A stretch of 64,000 nt of DNA from AP-15 sp035503615 (GCA_035503615.1 DATJTI010000089.1:1-64000), one strand, 5' to 3'. Counted from the stretch's first letter, positions 26,966 to 38,011 are shown. The notes: a model not told the origin generated them from the letters alone. Made by a program: numbers and translations.

Positions 26966-27649
26966 CTAGGGTTTGCGGGTGTCCCGTGTCGTGCCGGCGA
27001 GCAGGTCGGCGGCCACCGCAGCAATCCGCCGGCTCTGATTCATCGCCCTGCGCCGCAGCCAGCGATAGGCCCGCGGCTCGTCGATATTGTGCTCCCTCAT
27101 CAACAGCGCCTTGGCGCGGGCGATGACCTCGCGCTCGGCCAGTGCGTCTGCGGCCTGCCGCAGATCGCTGGCCATCTGCCGCTGCCGATGAAACATTGCG
27201 ATCGCCGCCATGACAATCGACGTCACTTCCGGAAAAGTCGCAGTGACGGCGGTGACGACAGTGTAGGAACACACCCCGGCGGCGATCGCCTCGGCCATCA
27301 GGGACGGGTCGTCGCGATCGACCAACAGAGCGATCGGCAGCGGATGCTCGGCGCCGATGCGGCGCAACTCGTCGAGCCGATCACGCGCGGGGGGTACGAT
27401 GTCGACGACCATGACATCGGGTGCGGTCGCAACGACGATATCATAGAGGCTGCCTCGGGCGGCCAGCTCGACAATCTCGACAATAGTGACGCCGCCGATG
27501 GCACCGAGGCGCTGTTCGAGAATCCTCGCGCGCCCGGGATCGGACGGAACAAGCAAGATGTTGAGCCGACCCGACAAGACGTCCGCTCCGCGCTGCGTGG
27601 CGCAGGGCCGGACGCAAGCGCCGTGCCGCCGGCGCCGTCGTGGCGCCAT
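26966..27649 (-). CDS. nasT: NasT-type ANTAR response regulator
   Basis: RNA-binding antiterminator regulating nitrate assimilation. It has an N-terminal receiver-like domain (LNILLVPSDPGRARILEQRL, pseudo-phosphoacceptor region VMVVDIVPPARDRLDELRR) and a C-terminal ANTAR domain (about residues 155-215) with REVIARAKALLMREHNIDEPRAYRWLRRRAM, the conserved Ala-Lys-Leu-Met and Ala-Tyr pattern. The ATG at 27649 opens a 27-residue basic extension; the TTG at 27577, with GGAG upstream, would give the usual NasT start. It lies directly upstream of, and co-oriented with, the nitrate operon. The nitrate sensor NasS that normally holds NasT inactive is not encoded beside it. Confidence 0.85.
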   Translation of the reverse strand: MAPRRRRRHGACVRPCATQRGADVLSGRLNILLVPSDPGRARILEQRLGAIGGVTIVEIVELAARGSLYDIVVATAPDVMVVDIVPPARDRLDELRRIGAEHPLPIALLVDRDDPSLMAEAIAAGVCSYTVVTAVTATFPEVTSIVMAAIAMFHRQRQMASDLRQAADALAEREVIARAKALLMREHNIDEPRAYRWLRRRAMNQSRRIAAVAADLLAGTTRDTRKP

Positions 27650-27691
27650 GCTGCTGCACCGGCTCTGCCGGAGGCGGCGGTGATGGCCGGC

Positions 27692-29379
<1,688 letters not shown>

Positions 29380-29383
<4 letters not shown>

Positions 29384-30090
29384 GCCGCCACCGCCGGCTC
29401 GCCGCGGCGCAGCACTCGGGTCATCTCGGCGACGATCGATGTCGCCACCTCGGCCGGCGAGACGGCACCGATATCGAGACCGACCGGCCCGTGGATGCGG
29501 GCGAGATCGGCGTCGCTGAACCCCTGCTCCTTCAGCCGGGCACAACGTGCGGCATGGTTGCGGCGCGACCCCAGGGCACCGATGTAGAAGCAATCCGAGC
29601 GCAGCGCCGCGGCCAGCGCCGGGTCGTCGAGCTTGGGGTCATGGGTCAGCGCCACCACCGCCGAGCCGCGATCCGGCTTCAATCGTTCGAGCGCTTCGTC
29701 GGGCCACTCGCCGACCAACTCGACCCCAGGGAAGCGCGCGGCTGTCGCAAAGGCGCCGCGCGGATCGATCACGGTCACGGCGTAATCGGCCAATGCCAGG
29801 ATTTGCGCCAAAGGCTGGGCGATGTGCACCGCGCCGATCACAAAGCAGCGGTGCGGCGGGGTCAGCACCTCGACAAAGACCGGACCGGACGAGGTCTCGA
29901 CGGTCCGGTTGCGACCGGCCCGCCATACCTCGCGCAGCCTGTCGAGCGCGGCATCGTCGAGTTCGAGATCGCCGTCCACCGCGTCGCCATCGAGCAGCAA
30001 TTGTCGGCCACCGGCGAGCGCGGTCGCAAGCGCCACCGAGCGGTGATCGCGCGCCGCGGCGACCACCCGGTCGAGGATGCGGCCCTTCAT
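29380..30090 (-). CDS. XdhC family protein, Rossmann (C-terminal type) domain
   Basis: A 236-residue protein of the XdhC/CoxF family, chaperones that bind and sulfurate the molybdenum cofactor and insert it into Mo-hydroxylases. Visible: HRCFVIGAVHIAQPLAQIL Rossmann loop, VTVIDPRGAFATAARFPG, the IGALGSRRNHAARCARL motif and IHGPVGLDIGAVSPAEVA, all typical of the XdhC C-terminal half. The ATG at 30090 overlaps the stop of the preceding small XdhC gene, and its own stop overlaps the MocA fusion start, so the three are translationally chained. Confidence 0.88.
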
Positions 30091-30407
30091 TCGACACGCT
30101 CGACAAAAATCTGGATCTTGCCACCGCAAGCCAGACCGACCTCCCAGGCCTGGTCGTCGCTGACCCCGAAATCGAGGAGCCGCGGCTTGCCGTCGCGGAT
30201 CGCGGCGAGCGCCTCCTCGACCACCGCGCCTTCGACGCAGCCGCCCGACACCGAGCCGACCATCGCCCCCGTCTCGTCGACGGCGAGCTTGGCACCGACC
30301 GGCCGCGGCGAGGAACCCCAGGTCGTCACCACGGTCGCCAGCGCCACACCCGAGCCCGCCTCGCGCCAGCGCGCCGCCTGTTCGAGAATTTCCGCCGTAT
30401 CGCTCAT
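30087..30407 (-). CDS. XdhC/CoxI family protein, N-terminal domain only
   Basis: A 106-residue protein that corresponds only to the N-terminal XdhC_CoxI domain (VALATVVTTWGSSPRPVGAKLAV followed by the GSVSGGCVEGAVVEEA motif carrying the conserved Cys). In many organisms this domain is fused to the Rossmann part encoded by the next gene; here the two are separate and overlap by 4 bases (ATGA). It begins inside the coxE stop, also by 4 bases. Role: Mo-cofactor maturation for the CoxMSL enzyme. Confidence 0.88.
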   Translation of the reverse strand: MSDTAEILEQAARWREAGSGVALATVVTTWGSSPRPVGAKLAVDETGAMVGSVSGGCVEGAVVEEALAAIRDGKPRLLDFGVSDDQAWEVGLACGGKIQIFVERVE

Positions 30408-31624
30408 GCCGCTCTCTCCCGGTAGTCGCGCAAGGTCCGGCTCGTAGCGCCGCGCCGCGCCGGTGCGGTGCTCAGCGCCCCGATCAATTCTTCGAGGCTT
30501 TCAAGATTGTGCACCGGCCGGAACTCGTCGACAAAGGGCATCATCGCCCGCATCCCCAGTGATTTTGGCTCGAACCCCTGGTAGCGCAACAGCGGATTGA
30601 GCCAGATAAGCCGCCGGCACGAGCGGTGCAGCCGGTCCATCTCGCGGGCGAGCCCGGCCCCGGCGTCGCGGTCGAGCCCGTCGGTGATCAACAGCACGAT
30701 CGCCCCCTGGCCCAACAGGCGGCGCGACCACAGCCGGTTGAACTCAGCGATCGAATGACCGATGCGGGTGCCGCCCGACCAGTCGGCGACCGCCTCGCCG
30801 ACCCGCTCCAGCGCCAGATCGACATCGCGGTAGCGCAGATAGCGGGTGATGTTGCTCAGCCTTGTGCCAAAGACGAAATCGGAAACGCGGTCGCGGTCGT
30901 TGGTGACCGTGTGCATGAAATGCAGAAAGATGCGGCTGTAGCGGCTCATCGAGCCGGAGATGTCGCACAGCACGACGAGCGGCGGCGGCCGGCGGCGCGG
31001 GCTCTTGCGCTTCAGCTCGATCAGCCCACCGGCGCGCAGTGCGGCGCGCATCGTCGCCCGCAGATCGGCCCGCGCGCCGTGACGGTCGGCGGCAAAACGC
31101 CGGGTCGGCACATCCTGCACCGGCAGCCGCAGCCGCGCGATCGCCGCCTTGGCACGCGCCAGCTCGTCCAGCGACATCTTCTCGAAATCCATCTGGCGCA
31201 ATTGCTCGCGGTCGGAAAAGGTCATGACCGCGTCGAGCTCGGTCTCGACCTCCTCCGGCTCGCCTGCTGGCGCCTCCTGGTTTGGATGCAATGCCTCGGC
31301 CAGGCGCCGCGCCATCTCGGCACCCTTGTCCTGCTCGCCGGCCACGCGCATTTCCGGCAGCACCAGCGCCATCATCTTTTTCAACAGATCGGGATTGCGC
31401 CAGAAGATGTGAAACGCCTGGTCGAAAATCAGCCGCTGGTCTGGCCGGTTGACAAATACCGCATGCAATGTCCAGTAGAAGTCGCGGCGGTCGGTCACCC
31501 CGACGGCCTGCACCGCCTGCACTGCATCGATGACCTTGCCCGGCCCGACCGGCAGCCCGGCGGCCCGCAAGGTGCGCGCGAAATGCACCAGATTGGCGAC
31601 GAGCCGCCCACTATTCTGGGGCAT
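30404..31624 (-). CDS. coxE: CoxE-like von Willebrand factor A protein
   Basis: A 406-residue protein with a C-terminal VWA domain holding a MIDAS metal site (VVLCDISGSMSRYS near residue 220) and a Thr/Asp in the VLLITDGLDRD region. It is the CoxE-type partner of the MoxR-family ATPase CoxD encoded just upstream (7-base gap). The pair is required for maturation of the Mo-Cu site in CO dehydrogenase. The N-terminal half is charged and family-specific. Close similarity to VWA proteins of other MoxR systems exists, but the cox context makes CoxE most likely. Confidence 0.88.
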   Translation of the reverse strand: MPQNSGRLVANLVHFARTLRAAGLPVGPGKVIDAVQAVQAVGVTDRRDFYWTLHAVFVNRPDQRLIFDQAFHIFWRNPDLLKKMMALVLPEMRVAGEQDKGAEMARRLAEALHPNQEAPAGEPEEVETELDAVMTFSDREQLRQMDFEKMSLDELARAKAAIARLRLPVQDVPTRRFAADRHGARADLRATMRAALRAGGLIELKRKSPRRRPPPLVVLCDISGSMSRYSRIFLHFMHTVTNDRDRVSDFVFGTRLSNITRYLRYRDVDLALERVGEAVADWSGGTRIGHSIAEFNRLWSRRLLGQGAIVLLITDGLDRDAGAGLAREMDRLHRSCRRLIWLNPLLRYQGFEPKSLGMRAMMPFVDEFRPVHNLESLEELIGALSTAPARRGATSRTLRDYRERAA

Positions 31625-31631
31625 TGCGGCG

Positions 31632-32582
31632 TTACCTGTGACCGTTGCCCCTCACCCCCGCCACATCGGCGGCTTCGGTCTTGATCTGGTCGAGGAGGCG
31701 GGCGGCTTCGCTGCCTTGGATGCGGGCAATGTCGTCCTGGTATTTGAGCAGTACGCCGAGCGTGTCGTTGATCGCCTGCGGGGTCAGCTCCAGTACGTCC
31801 AGCTGCATCAGCGCCTCGGTCCAGTCGATCGTCTCGGCGATGCCCGGCAATTTGAACAGATCCATCGTGCGCAATTGCTGGACGAAACCGACGACCTGCC
31901 GCGACAGCTGTTCGCCGGCACCGGGCGCCTTGCGGGCCAGGATTTCGAGCTCGCGCGCGGCGGTCGGGTAATCGACCCAGTAATAGAAGCAGCGCCGTTT
32001 CAGCGCGTCGTGGATCTCGCGGGTGCGGTTCGAGGTGATGATCACGATCGGCGGTGTGGCGGCGCGGATCGTGCCGATCTCCGGGATCGTCACCTGAAAG
32101 TCCGACAACAGCTCCAGGAGATAGGCTTCGAACGGCTCGTCGGTGCGGTCGAGCTCGTCGATCAGCAGCACCGGAGCGCCGGCGATGTCCGGCTCCAGCG
32201 CCTGCAACAGCGGCCGCTTGATCAGAAACCGGTCGGAAAAGATCGCGCTCTCGATTTCGCCCCGGTCCTCCTCGGCGGCCTCGGCGAGGCGGATTTCGAT
32301 CATCTGTCGGGCATAGTCCCATTCATAGACCGCCGAGGCGACGTCGAGCCCCTCATAACATTGCAACCGGATCAGCCGTCGTGCCAGCGCCGTCGCCAGC
32401 ACCTTGGCAATCTCGGTCTTGCCGACCCCGGCCTCGCCTTCGAGAAACAGCGGCCGCTTCAGATGCAGCGCCAGATGCACTGCGGTCGCGAGACTGCGGT
32501 CGGCGATGTAATCGGCACTGCCGAGCATGGCCAGCGTGTCATCGACCGCGGCCGGCAGTTTCGCGGGTGTGGCAGCATCCAT
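31632..32582 (-). CDS. coxD: MoxR-family AAA+ ATPase (CoxD-like)
   Basis: A 316-residue AAA+ chaperone with Walker A GEAGVGKTE, Walker B VLLIDELDRTDEPFEA, sensor 1 IITSNRTREI and an arginine-rich downstream element. It acts with CoxE in reorganising the active site of CO dehydrogenase-type hydroxylases. The ATG at 32582 gives a normal start; a TTG three codons upstream is less likely. First gene of the coxD-coxE-xdhC-xdhC-mocA unit, divergent from the LLM monooxygenase. Confidence 0.9.
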   Translation of the reverse strand: MDAATPAKLPAAVDDTLAMLGSADYIADRSLATAVHLALHLKRPLFLEGEAGVGKTEIAKVLATALARRLIRLQCYEGLDVASAVYEWDYARQMIEIRLAEAAEEDRGEIESAIFSDRFLIKRPLLQALEPDIAGAPVLLIDELDRTDEPFEAYLLELLSDFQVTIPEIGTIRAATPPIVIITSNRTREIHDALKRRCFYYWVDYPTAARELEILARKAPGAGEQLSRQVVGFVQQLRTMDLFKLPGIAETIDWTEALMQLDVLELTPQAINDTLGVLLKYQDDIARIQGSEAARLLDQIKTEAADVAGVRGNGHR

Positions 32583-32591
32583 CGGCAACAA

Positions 32592-32882
32592 CCCCGATCA
32601 ACAAAATCCCTCTCCCGTCGTGGGAGAGGGCGGGCAGATGACGTGCGCCCGAAAGGCCGGGCTCGGCTTAGAGTTTCGTATCTAGTGCACCAACGGCGGT
32701 CACGCCACCCCGGCCTCGTCTCGGAACCGCGCAGCAACGATGCTATCACATGAGGTCGCCATACGAGGTCGCGAGCCGAGCGCTCAGGCTCAGCACAAAA
32801 ATCCCGCACCCCGGCAACAGGATTTGTGACAGACTTCGCTGGCGCCGCGTCCGCGCGGCCGTGCCGGAGACGGAGAAACGCG
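32592..32882. other. Divergent intergenic region between coxD and the LLM monooxygenase
   Basis: About 300 bases between two start codons, so it should carry both promoters. A strong hairpin (32608-32630) lies near the coxD side. No coding frame was supported and no clear sigma-70 or sigma-54 match was found. Confidence 0.5.
32608..32630. repeat. Perfect hairpin CCCTCTCCC/GGGAGAGGG in the coxD leader
   Basis: CCCTCTCCC-gtcgt-GGGAGAGGG is a 9-bp perfect stem with a 5-base loop, without a T-run on either side. It lies 25 bases from the coxD start. The CCCTCTCCC core resembles the element inside dnaE2, so it may be another copy of a dispersed palindrome rather than a terminator. Confidence 0.6.
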
Positions 32883-34127
32883 ATGCAACTGATGTACTTC
32901 ACCGAGCAGCCGATGTCAGCCTATCTCGCCGAGGAGGGCCTGAAGTTCGGCGCTACGGCACTGATGTTCTCCAACAAGTATTTCGACCCGGTCGCCGGCA
33001 GCCGGCTTTATAACGAATATCTCGAACACTATATTTATGCTGAAGAGATGGGCATCGACGGCTTCATGCTAAACGAGCACCACAATGCGCCGTTCTGCAT
33101 GCAGGCAAAGTGCAACATCTTTGCGTCGATCCTCGCCGCTGCGACCAAGAATGCCAAGATTATCCTGCTCGGCAACCCGCTGCCGCTGGCCGAGAACCCG
33201 GTGCGGCTCGCCGAGGAATTGTCGATGATCGACATGATCTCGCGCGGGCGGCTGGTGTCGGGCTTTGTCCGCGGCGGCGGCCAGGAGCAGCTCGCGACCG
33301 GGGTCAGCCCCGCCTACAACCGGGAGCGCTTTCAGGAGGCGCATGATCTGGTCGTCGCCGCCTGGACCCGACAAGGGCCGTTCCGCTGGGAAGGCACACA
33401 TTACCAGCACCGCGTTGTCAACCCATGGGCGGTGCCGTTGCAAAAGCCGCATCCACGCGTGTGGATCCCAGGCGTCATCAGCAAGGAGACGATCCTGTGG
33501 GCGGCGGCGCGCGGCTATCCCTATATCGCGCTCAACACGCCGATCGACCGCACCAAGCAGATCTGGCAGATCTATGACAATGCCGCGGCCGAAGCCGGCT
33601 TCACCGCCGGTCCCGACTATCACGGGCTCCTGAAGCAGATCCATGTCGCCGAAACCGAGGAGAAGGCGATCGCAAACGCCCGGCAATTCCTGTGGATGCA
33701 GGGCGAATTCACCGGCTTGGCGCACCCGGTATGGAGCACGCCGTCGGGCTATTCGAGCCCCGATAACCGCCGTGCCTTTGTCGAATTCGCCACCGGACGG
33801 TCGAAAAACCCGCGCTATCGCCCACCGCTCGAAAAGCAGCTCGAAGAATTGATGATCATCGCCGGCACGCCAAAGCAGGTCATCGCGAAGCTGCGCATCC
33901 TGCTCGAAGAGACCCGGCCCGGCATTCTCGGCGTGTGGGGCAATGACGGCACGGTGACGCACGAGGACGCCAAGACCTGCATCCGGCTCTTGGGGCAAGA
34001 GGTCTTCCCGGCGGTGCGGGAGATCGCCAAGGAGCTCGACCTGAAGAGCCCGTTCGAGACCAACCAGCCGGTCAGCGTCGATTATATGACCAGCTTGCAA
34101 CCGCCGGTGCGCGCCGCCGCCGAATAA
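32883..34127 (+). CDS. LLM class flavin-dependent monooxygenase (cox locus)
   Basis: A 414-residue luciferase-like monooxygenase (TIM-barrel bacterial luciferase superfamily), using FMNH2 or F420H2 from a separate reductase. Evidence: N-terminal LMYFTEQPMSAY, the NEHHNAP motif near residue 63 found in LLM/alkanal-type enzymes, the GNPLPLAENPVRLAEELSMIDMIS block and SRGRLVSGFVRGGG. The ATG at 32883 has GGAG-rich sequence upstream and gives the standard start; the frame extends upstream to 32826. It sits on the opposite strand, splitting the cox genes. A second, less similar LLM gene lies at 60466-61677. Confidence 0.9.
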   Translation: MQLMYFTEQPMSAYLAEEGLKFGATALMFSNKYFDPVAGSRLYNEYLEHYIYAEEMGIDGFMLNEHHNAPFCMQAKCNIFASILAAATKNAKIILLGNPLPLAENPVRLAEELSMIDMISRGRLVSGFVRGGGQEQLATGVSPAYNRERFQEAHDLVVAAWTRQGPFRWEGTHYQHRVVNPWAVPLQKPHPRVWIPGVISKETILWAAARGYPYIALNTPIDRTKQIWQIYDNAAAEAGFTAGPDYHGLLKQIHVAETEEKAIANARQFLWMQGEFTGLAHPVWSTPSGYSSPDNRRAFVEFATGRSKNPRYRPPLEKQLEELMIIAGTPKQVIAKLRILLEETRPGILGVWGNDGTVTHEDAKTCIRLLGQEVFPAVREIAKELDLKSPFETNQPVSVDYMTSLQPPVRAAAE

Positions 34128-34142
34128 CCCGCCGCCGCCCTT

Positions 34143-34179
34143 CCCGGCCCGAGGTGTGTCACATGCCTTCGGGTCGGGG
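34143..34179. terminator. Bidirectional hairpin between the LLM gene and coxM
   Basis: CCCGGCCCGAGG and CCTTCGGGTCGGGG can pair around an 11-base loop, with one wobble and one bulge. It lies between the convergent stop codons of the LLM gene (34127) and coxM (34194). It lacks a T-run and is best seen as a weak or Rho-assisted terminator. Confidence 0.5.
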
Positions 34180-34193
34180 AGATGCCGCCGCGT

Positions 34194-34988
34194 TCAGGCG
34201 CAGGCGGCGACGGCGCGGCGGGCCATCACATTGACGAGGTGGGCGCGGTATTCGGCCGATGCGTGGATGTCGGAATTGAGGTTGTCGTCGGGGATCGCGA
34301 TGTCCTTGATCGCGTCCGGGGTGAACGATCGGGCGAGCGCCGCCTCCATCTCGGGGACGCGGAACACCGAGGGGCCGGCGCCGGTCACCGCGACCCGCAC
34401 GCCAGCGGGGCTGCGGGCAACAAACACGCCAACGATCGCGTAGCGCGAGGCCGGGTTGCGGAATTTCTGGTAGTTCGCGGTCGCCGTCTTGGGAAAGCGA
34501 ACCGCGGTCACGATCTCGTCCGGTTCGAGTGCCGTCTCGAACATGCCGGTGAAAAACTGCTCGGCCGCGATCTCGCGCTTTGTCGTGTGCACGGTGGCAC
34601 CGAGCGCTACCAGGGCTGCCGGATAGTCGGCCGCCGGATCATTGTTCGAAATCGAGCCACCGATCGTGCCGCGGTTGCGCACCGCCGGGTCGCCGATCAT
34701 GCCGGCCATCGCCGCCAAGGCCGGAATGGCCTGCTGGACGACCGGCGAGCGGTTGACCTCCGCATGCCGCGTCATCGCCCCGATGACGACCGCGTCGCCC
34801 GCATCGGTGATGCCGCGCAGCGATGCAATCGCGGCGAGATCGACCAGGTCCGACGGGCGCGCCAAGCGCTGCTTCAAGGTCGGGATCAGGGTCATGCCGC
34901 CGGCGACGAGCTTCGCCTCCTCGTTGGCACCAAGCAAATTCGTGATCTCGTCGAGGCTTGCCGGCTTGTGGTAGTTGAATTCATACAT
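34194..34988 (-). CDS. coxM: CoxM-like FAD-binding medium subunit
   Basis: FAD subunit of the molybdenum hydroxylase (CO dehydrogenase-type) complex, 264 residues. It carries the two FAD-binding motifs of the family, AGGMTLIPTLKQRLARP near residue 29 and the TIGGSISNNDPAADYP stretch near residue 108 (TIGG motif). The ATG at 34988, preceded by GGGAGAGG, gives the usual start. It is the last gene of coxS-coxL-coxM, 11 bases after coxL. Confidence 0.9.
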   Translation of the reverse strand: MYEFNYHKPASLDEITNLLGANEEAKLVAGGMTLIPTLKQRLARPSDLVDLAAIASLRGITDAGDAVVIGAMTRHAEVNRSPVVQQAIPALAAMAGMIGDPAVRNRGTIGGSISNNDPAADYPAALVALGATVHTTKREIAAEQFFTGMFETALEPDEIVTAVRFPKTATANYQKFRNPASRYAIVGVFVARSPAGVRVAVTGAGPSVFRVPEMEAALARSFTPDAIKDIAIPDDNLNSDIHASAEYRAHLVNVMARRAVAACA

Positions 34989-34999
34989 CGGGCCTCTCC

Positions 35000-37375
35000 C
35001 TAATCCGCGGCGAGTGGCTGGCGGTGCTGTTCGATCACCCGCCACAGCCGTTCCGGCGTTGCCGGCATCTCGACATGCCGCACGCCCAGCGGCTTCAGCG
35101 CATCGACGATCGCGTTGCTGATCGCCGCCGGAGCGCCGATCGCGCCGGCTTCGCCGCAGCCTTTAACGCCAAGCGGGTTGTGCGTGCACAGCGTCACATT
35201 GGTCGACAGCGCAAAGCTCGGCAGGTCATCGGCGCGCGGCATCGCATAGTCATTGTAGGAGCCGGTCAGGAGCTGGCCCGTCCCTTTGTCGTAGACGCAG
35301 CCCTCCAGCATGGCCTGGCCGATCCCCTGGGCGAGCCCGCCATGGACCTGGCCGGCCACGATCATCGGATTGATAATACGGCCAAAATCATCGCTCGCGA
35401 TAAAGCTGACGATCGTCACCTGACCGGTCTCGGGGTCGATCTCGACCTCCGCGATGTGGGCACCGGACGGGTAGGTGAAGTTCTTCGGGTCGTAGAACGC
35501 GGTTTCGTCGAGCCCCGGCTCCAACCCCTCGGGGTAATTGTGCGGCACATAGGCGGTCAGCGCCACCTCGGCGAAACTCTTCGACCGATCGGTGCCGGCG
35601 ACCGTGAAATTGCCGTCCTTGAACTCGACATCGGCCTCGGCGGCTTCGAGCAGATGGGCGGCGATCTTGCGGCCCTTGGCGACGATCTTGTCCATCGCCT
35701 CGGCGATCGCCGAGCCGCCGACCGCCAGCGAGCGCGAGCCATAAGTGCCCATGCCATAGGGGATCTTGGCGGTGTCGCCATGGACGATCTCGATGCTCTC
35801 GATCGGGATGCCGAGCCGGTCGGCAACAAGTTGCGAAAATGTCGTCTCGTGGCCCTGGCCGTGACTGTGCGAGCCGGTCAGGATCGATACGCTGCCGGTC
35901 GGGTGCACCCTGACCGCGGCACTCTCGTAGAGCCCGGCGCGCGCGCCCAGCGAGCCGACCACCGCCGAGGGCGCGATGCCGCAGGCCTCGATATAGGTGG
36001 CGATGCCGACACCGCGCAATTTGCCGCGCGCCATCGCGTCGCGCCGCCGTGCCTCGAACCCAGCGTAATCGGCCGCCTGCAGCGCCAATTCCAACGTCGC
36101 GGCATAATCGCCGCTGTCATATTGCAGCGCGACCGGGGTCTGGTAGGGGTAGGCGTCCTTCGGGATGAAGTTGCGGCGGCGCAATTCAGCCGGATCGATG
36201 CCGAGTTCGTCGGCGGCGAGATCGACGATGCGTTCGAGCAGATAGGTCGCCTCGGGCCTTCCGGCGCCGCGATAGGCGTCGACCGGGACCGTGTGGGTGA
36301 ACACCGCCCTGGTCTCGACATAGATCGCCGGCGTCGTATAGGTGCCGGCGAGCAGCGTCCCGTAGAGGTAGGTCGGGATGCACGGTGCAAAGGTCGACAG
36401 ATAGGCGCCCATATTGGCAATCGTCGCGACCTTGAGCGCCAGGAACTTGGCGTCCGCGTCGAGCGCCAGCGTCACATGGGTCACGTGGTCGCGGCCATGC
36501 GCGTCGGACATGAAACTCTCGGAGCGCTCGGCGGTCCATTTGACCGGGCGACGCAGCTTGCCGGCAGCCCAGGTGACGATCGCCTCCTCGGCATAATGGT
36601 AGATTTTCGAGCCAAAGCCGCCGCCGACATCGGGGGCGACGACGCGCAATTTCGCTTCCGGGATGTGCAGCACAAAGGCGCCCATCAACAGCCGGATCAC
36701 ATGCGGGTTCTGGCTTGTCGTGTAGAGCGTGTAGTCGCCGGTGGCGCGGTCGTACTCGCCGATCGCGGCGCGCGGCTCCATCGCGTTCGGGACGAGCCGG
36801 TTGTTGACGAGATCGAGTTCGACCACCCGCGCCGCCCTGGCGATCGCGGCATCGACCGCAGCGAGGTCGCCCAAATGCCAGTCGTAGCAGAGATTGCCCG
36901 GCACCTCGGCAAAGACCTGCGGAGCGCCCGGCTTTAGTGCCGCGGCCGGATCGACCACCGCCGGCTCCTCGGCATAATCGATCGCGATCAGATCGGCCGC
37001 CTCGCGAGCCTGTTCGAGGGTCTCGGCAACCACCACCGCGACCGGGTCGCCGACATGGCGCACGCGATCAACCGCGAGCGGCGGATGCGGCGGTTCGGCC
37101 ATCGGCGAACCGTCCTTCGAATGCACCTGCCAGCCGCAGGGCAGGCCGCCCACACCGTCCGCCGCCATGTCCGTGCCGGTGAACACCGCGGCCACTCCCG
37201 ATGCCCGCGCCGCGGCGGCCGTGTCGATCGCGGTGATCCGCGCATGGGCATGCGGGCTGCGGAGGATGCAGGCGTGGAGCTGATGCGGGCGGTCGATATC
37301 GTCGGTGTAGGTGCCCTGACCGGTCAGAAAGCGGAAATCCTCGCGCCGCCGGACCGGGGTTCCGACCGTCGTCAT
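35000..37375 (-). CDS. coxL: CoxL-like molybdopterin large subunit (form II)
   Basis: Catalytic Mo subunit of a CO dehydrogenase/xanthine oxidase-type hydroxylase, 791 residues. Typical landmarks: the VGDPVAVVVAET segment, the DVGGGFGSK motif, the active-site loop AYRGAGR at residues 367-373 and the catalytic Glu in VKGCGEAGAIGAPAA near residue 745. AYRGAGR defines form II (BMS) enzymes; true form I CO dehydrogenases have AYRCSFR. Form II enzymes may oxidise CO weakly or another aldehyde/heterocycle, so the substrate is uncertain. The ATG at 37375 lies 4 bases after the coxS stop. The order S-L-M differs from the M-S-L of form I operons. Confidence 0.92.
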   Translation of the reverse strand: MTTVGTPVRRREDFRFLTGQGTYTDDIDRPHQLHACILRSPHAHARITAIDTAAAARASGVAAVFTGTDMAADGVGGLPCGWQVHSKDGSPMAEPPHPPLAVDRVRHVGDPVAVVVAETLEQAREAADLIAIDYAEEPAVVDPAAALKPGAPQVFAEVPGNLCYDWHLGDLAAVDAAIARAARVVELDLVNNRLVPNAMEPRAAIGEYDRATGDYTLYTTSQNPHVIRLLMGAFVLHIPEAKLRVVAPDVGGGFGSKIYHYAEEAIVTWAAGKLRRPVKWTAERSESFMSDAHGRDHVTHVTLALDADAKFLALKVATIANMGAYLSTFAPCIPTYLYGTLLAGTYTTPAIYVETRAVFTHTVPVDAYRGAGRPEATYLLERIVDLAADELGIDPAELRRRNFIPKDAYPYQTPVALQYDSGDYAATLELALQAADYAGFEARRRDAMARGKLRGVGIATYIEACGIAPSAVVGSLGARAGLYESAAVRVHPTGSVSILTGSHSHGQGHETTFSQLVADRLGIPIESIEIVHGDTAKIPYGMGTYGSRSLAVGGSAIAEAMDKIVAKGRKIAAHLLEAAEADVEFKDGNFTVAGTDRSKSFAEVALTAYVPHNYPEGLEPGLDETAFYDPKNFTYPSGAHIAEVEIDPETGQVTIVSFIASDDFGRIINPMIVAGQVHGGLAQGIGQAMLEGCVYDKGTGQLLTGSYNDYAMPRADDLPSFALSTNVTLCTHNPLGVKGCGEAGAIGAPAAISNAIVDALKPLGVRHVEMPATPERLWRVIEQHRQPLAAD

Positions 37376-37379
37376 CGCC

Positions 37380-37889
37380 CTACTCCGCCGCCGCTCCATG
37401 AACATTGGCAGGCGGTGCCTCGCCGCGCATGACCGCCGCCCCCTCGGCGATCGCCAGCACGATGTTGTGATAGCCGGTACAGCGACAGAGATTGCCTTCG
37501 AGATATTCGCGGATCTCGCGCTCGGTCGGGTTCGGGTTGTTCTTGACGAGGTCGAGCGCGCTCATGACCATGCCGGGGGTGCAGAACCCGCATTGCAGGG
37601 CATGGTTGTTGCGGAACGCCTCCTGCATCGGATGCAAGGTGTCGCCGGTCGCGACACCCTCGATCGTCAACACCGAGCGGCCCTCGGCCTGGACCGCCAG
37701 CAGAGTACAGGATTTGACCGCCTCGCCATCGACATGCACGACGCAGGCGCCGCACTGGCTCGTGTCGCAGCCGACATGGGTGCCGGTCAGCCCGAGCTGT
37801 TCGCGCAACAATTGTACCAGGAGGGTGCGGCCCTCGACCGTCGCCGACACCGGTTTGCCGTTCACGGTGAGGCTCACCGTTTTCTGCAT
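37380..37889 (-). CDS. coxS: CoxS-like [2Fe-2S] small subunit
   Basis: A 169-residue electron-transfer subunit with both [2Fe-2S] clusters: the plant ferredoxin-type ligands CDTSQCGACVVHVDG plus a downstream Cys (SCTLLAV), and the all-alpha cluster ligands CGFCTPG and CRCTGYHNI. It passes electrons from the Mo centre in CoxL to FAD in CoxM. It lies directly upstream of coxL (4-base gap) and is the first structural gene after coxG. Confidence 0.95.
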   Translation of the reverse strand: MQKTVSLTVNGKPVSATVEGRTLLVQLLREQLGLTGTHVGCDTSQCGACVVHVDGEAVKSCTLLAVQAEGRSVLTIEGVATGDTLHPMQEAFRNNHALQCGFCTPGMVMSALDLVKNNPNPTEREIREYLEGNLCRCTGYHNIVLAIAEGAAVMRGEAPPANVHGAAAE

Positions 37890-38011
37890 CGAACCCTCCC
37901 TCGATCGCCAATCATGCCTCTCGGCCGCCCATCTGGCGGACGGCCGCAGCCGGGCGGAGTTTTGGGCCGCCCGATGCCCGCGGTCAAGGCGCTCGCCGGT
38001 CCCGCCACGGG

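Noticed and set aside
30087..30407. Frameshift splitting a single xdhC gene
   Set aside because: Both parts have proper start and stop codons with an ATGA overlap, and separate XdhC domains are known in other bacteria.
35024..36937. 637-codon plus-strand frame opposite coxL
   Set aside because: Antisense shadow of coxL, with GC-rich third-position bias and no recognisable domain.
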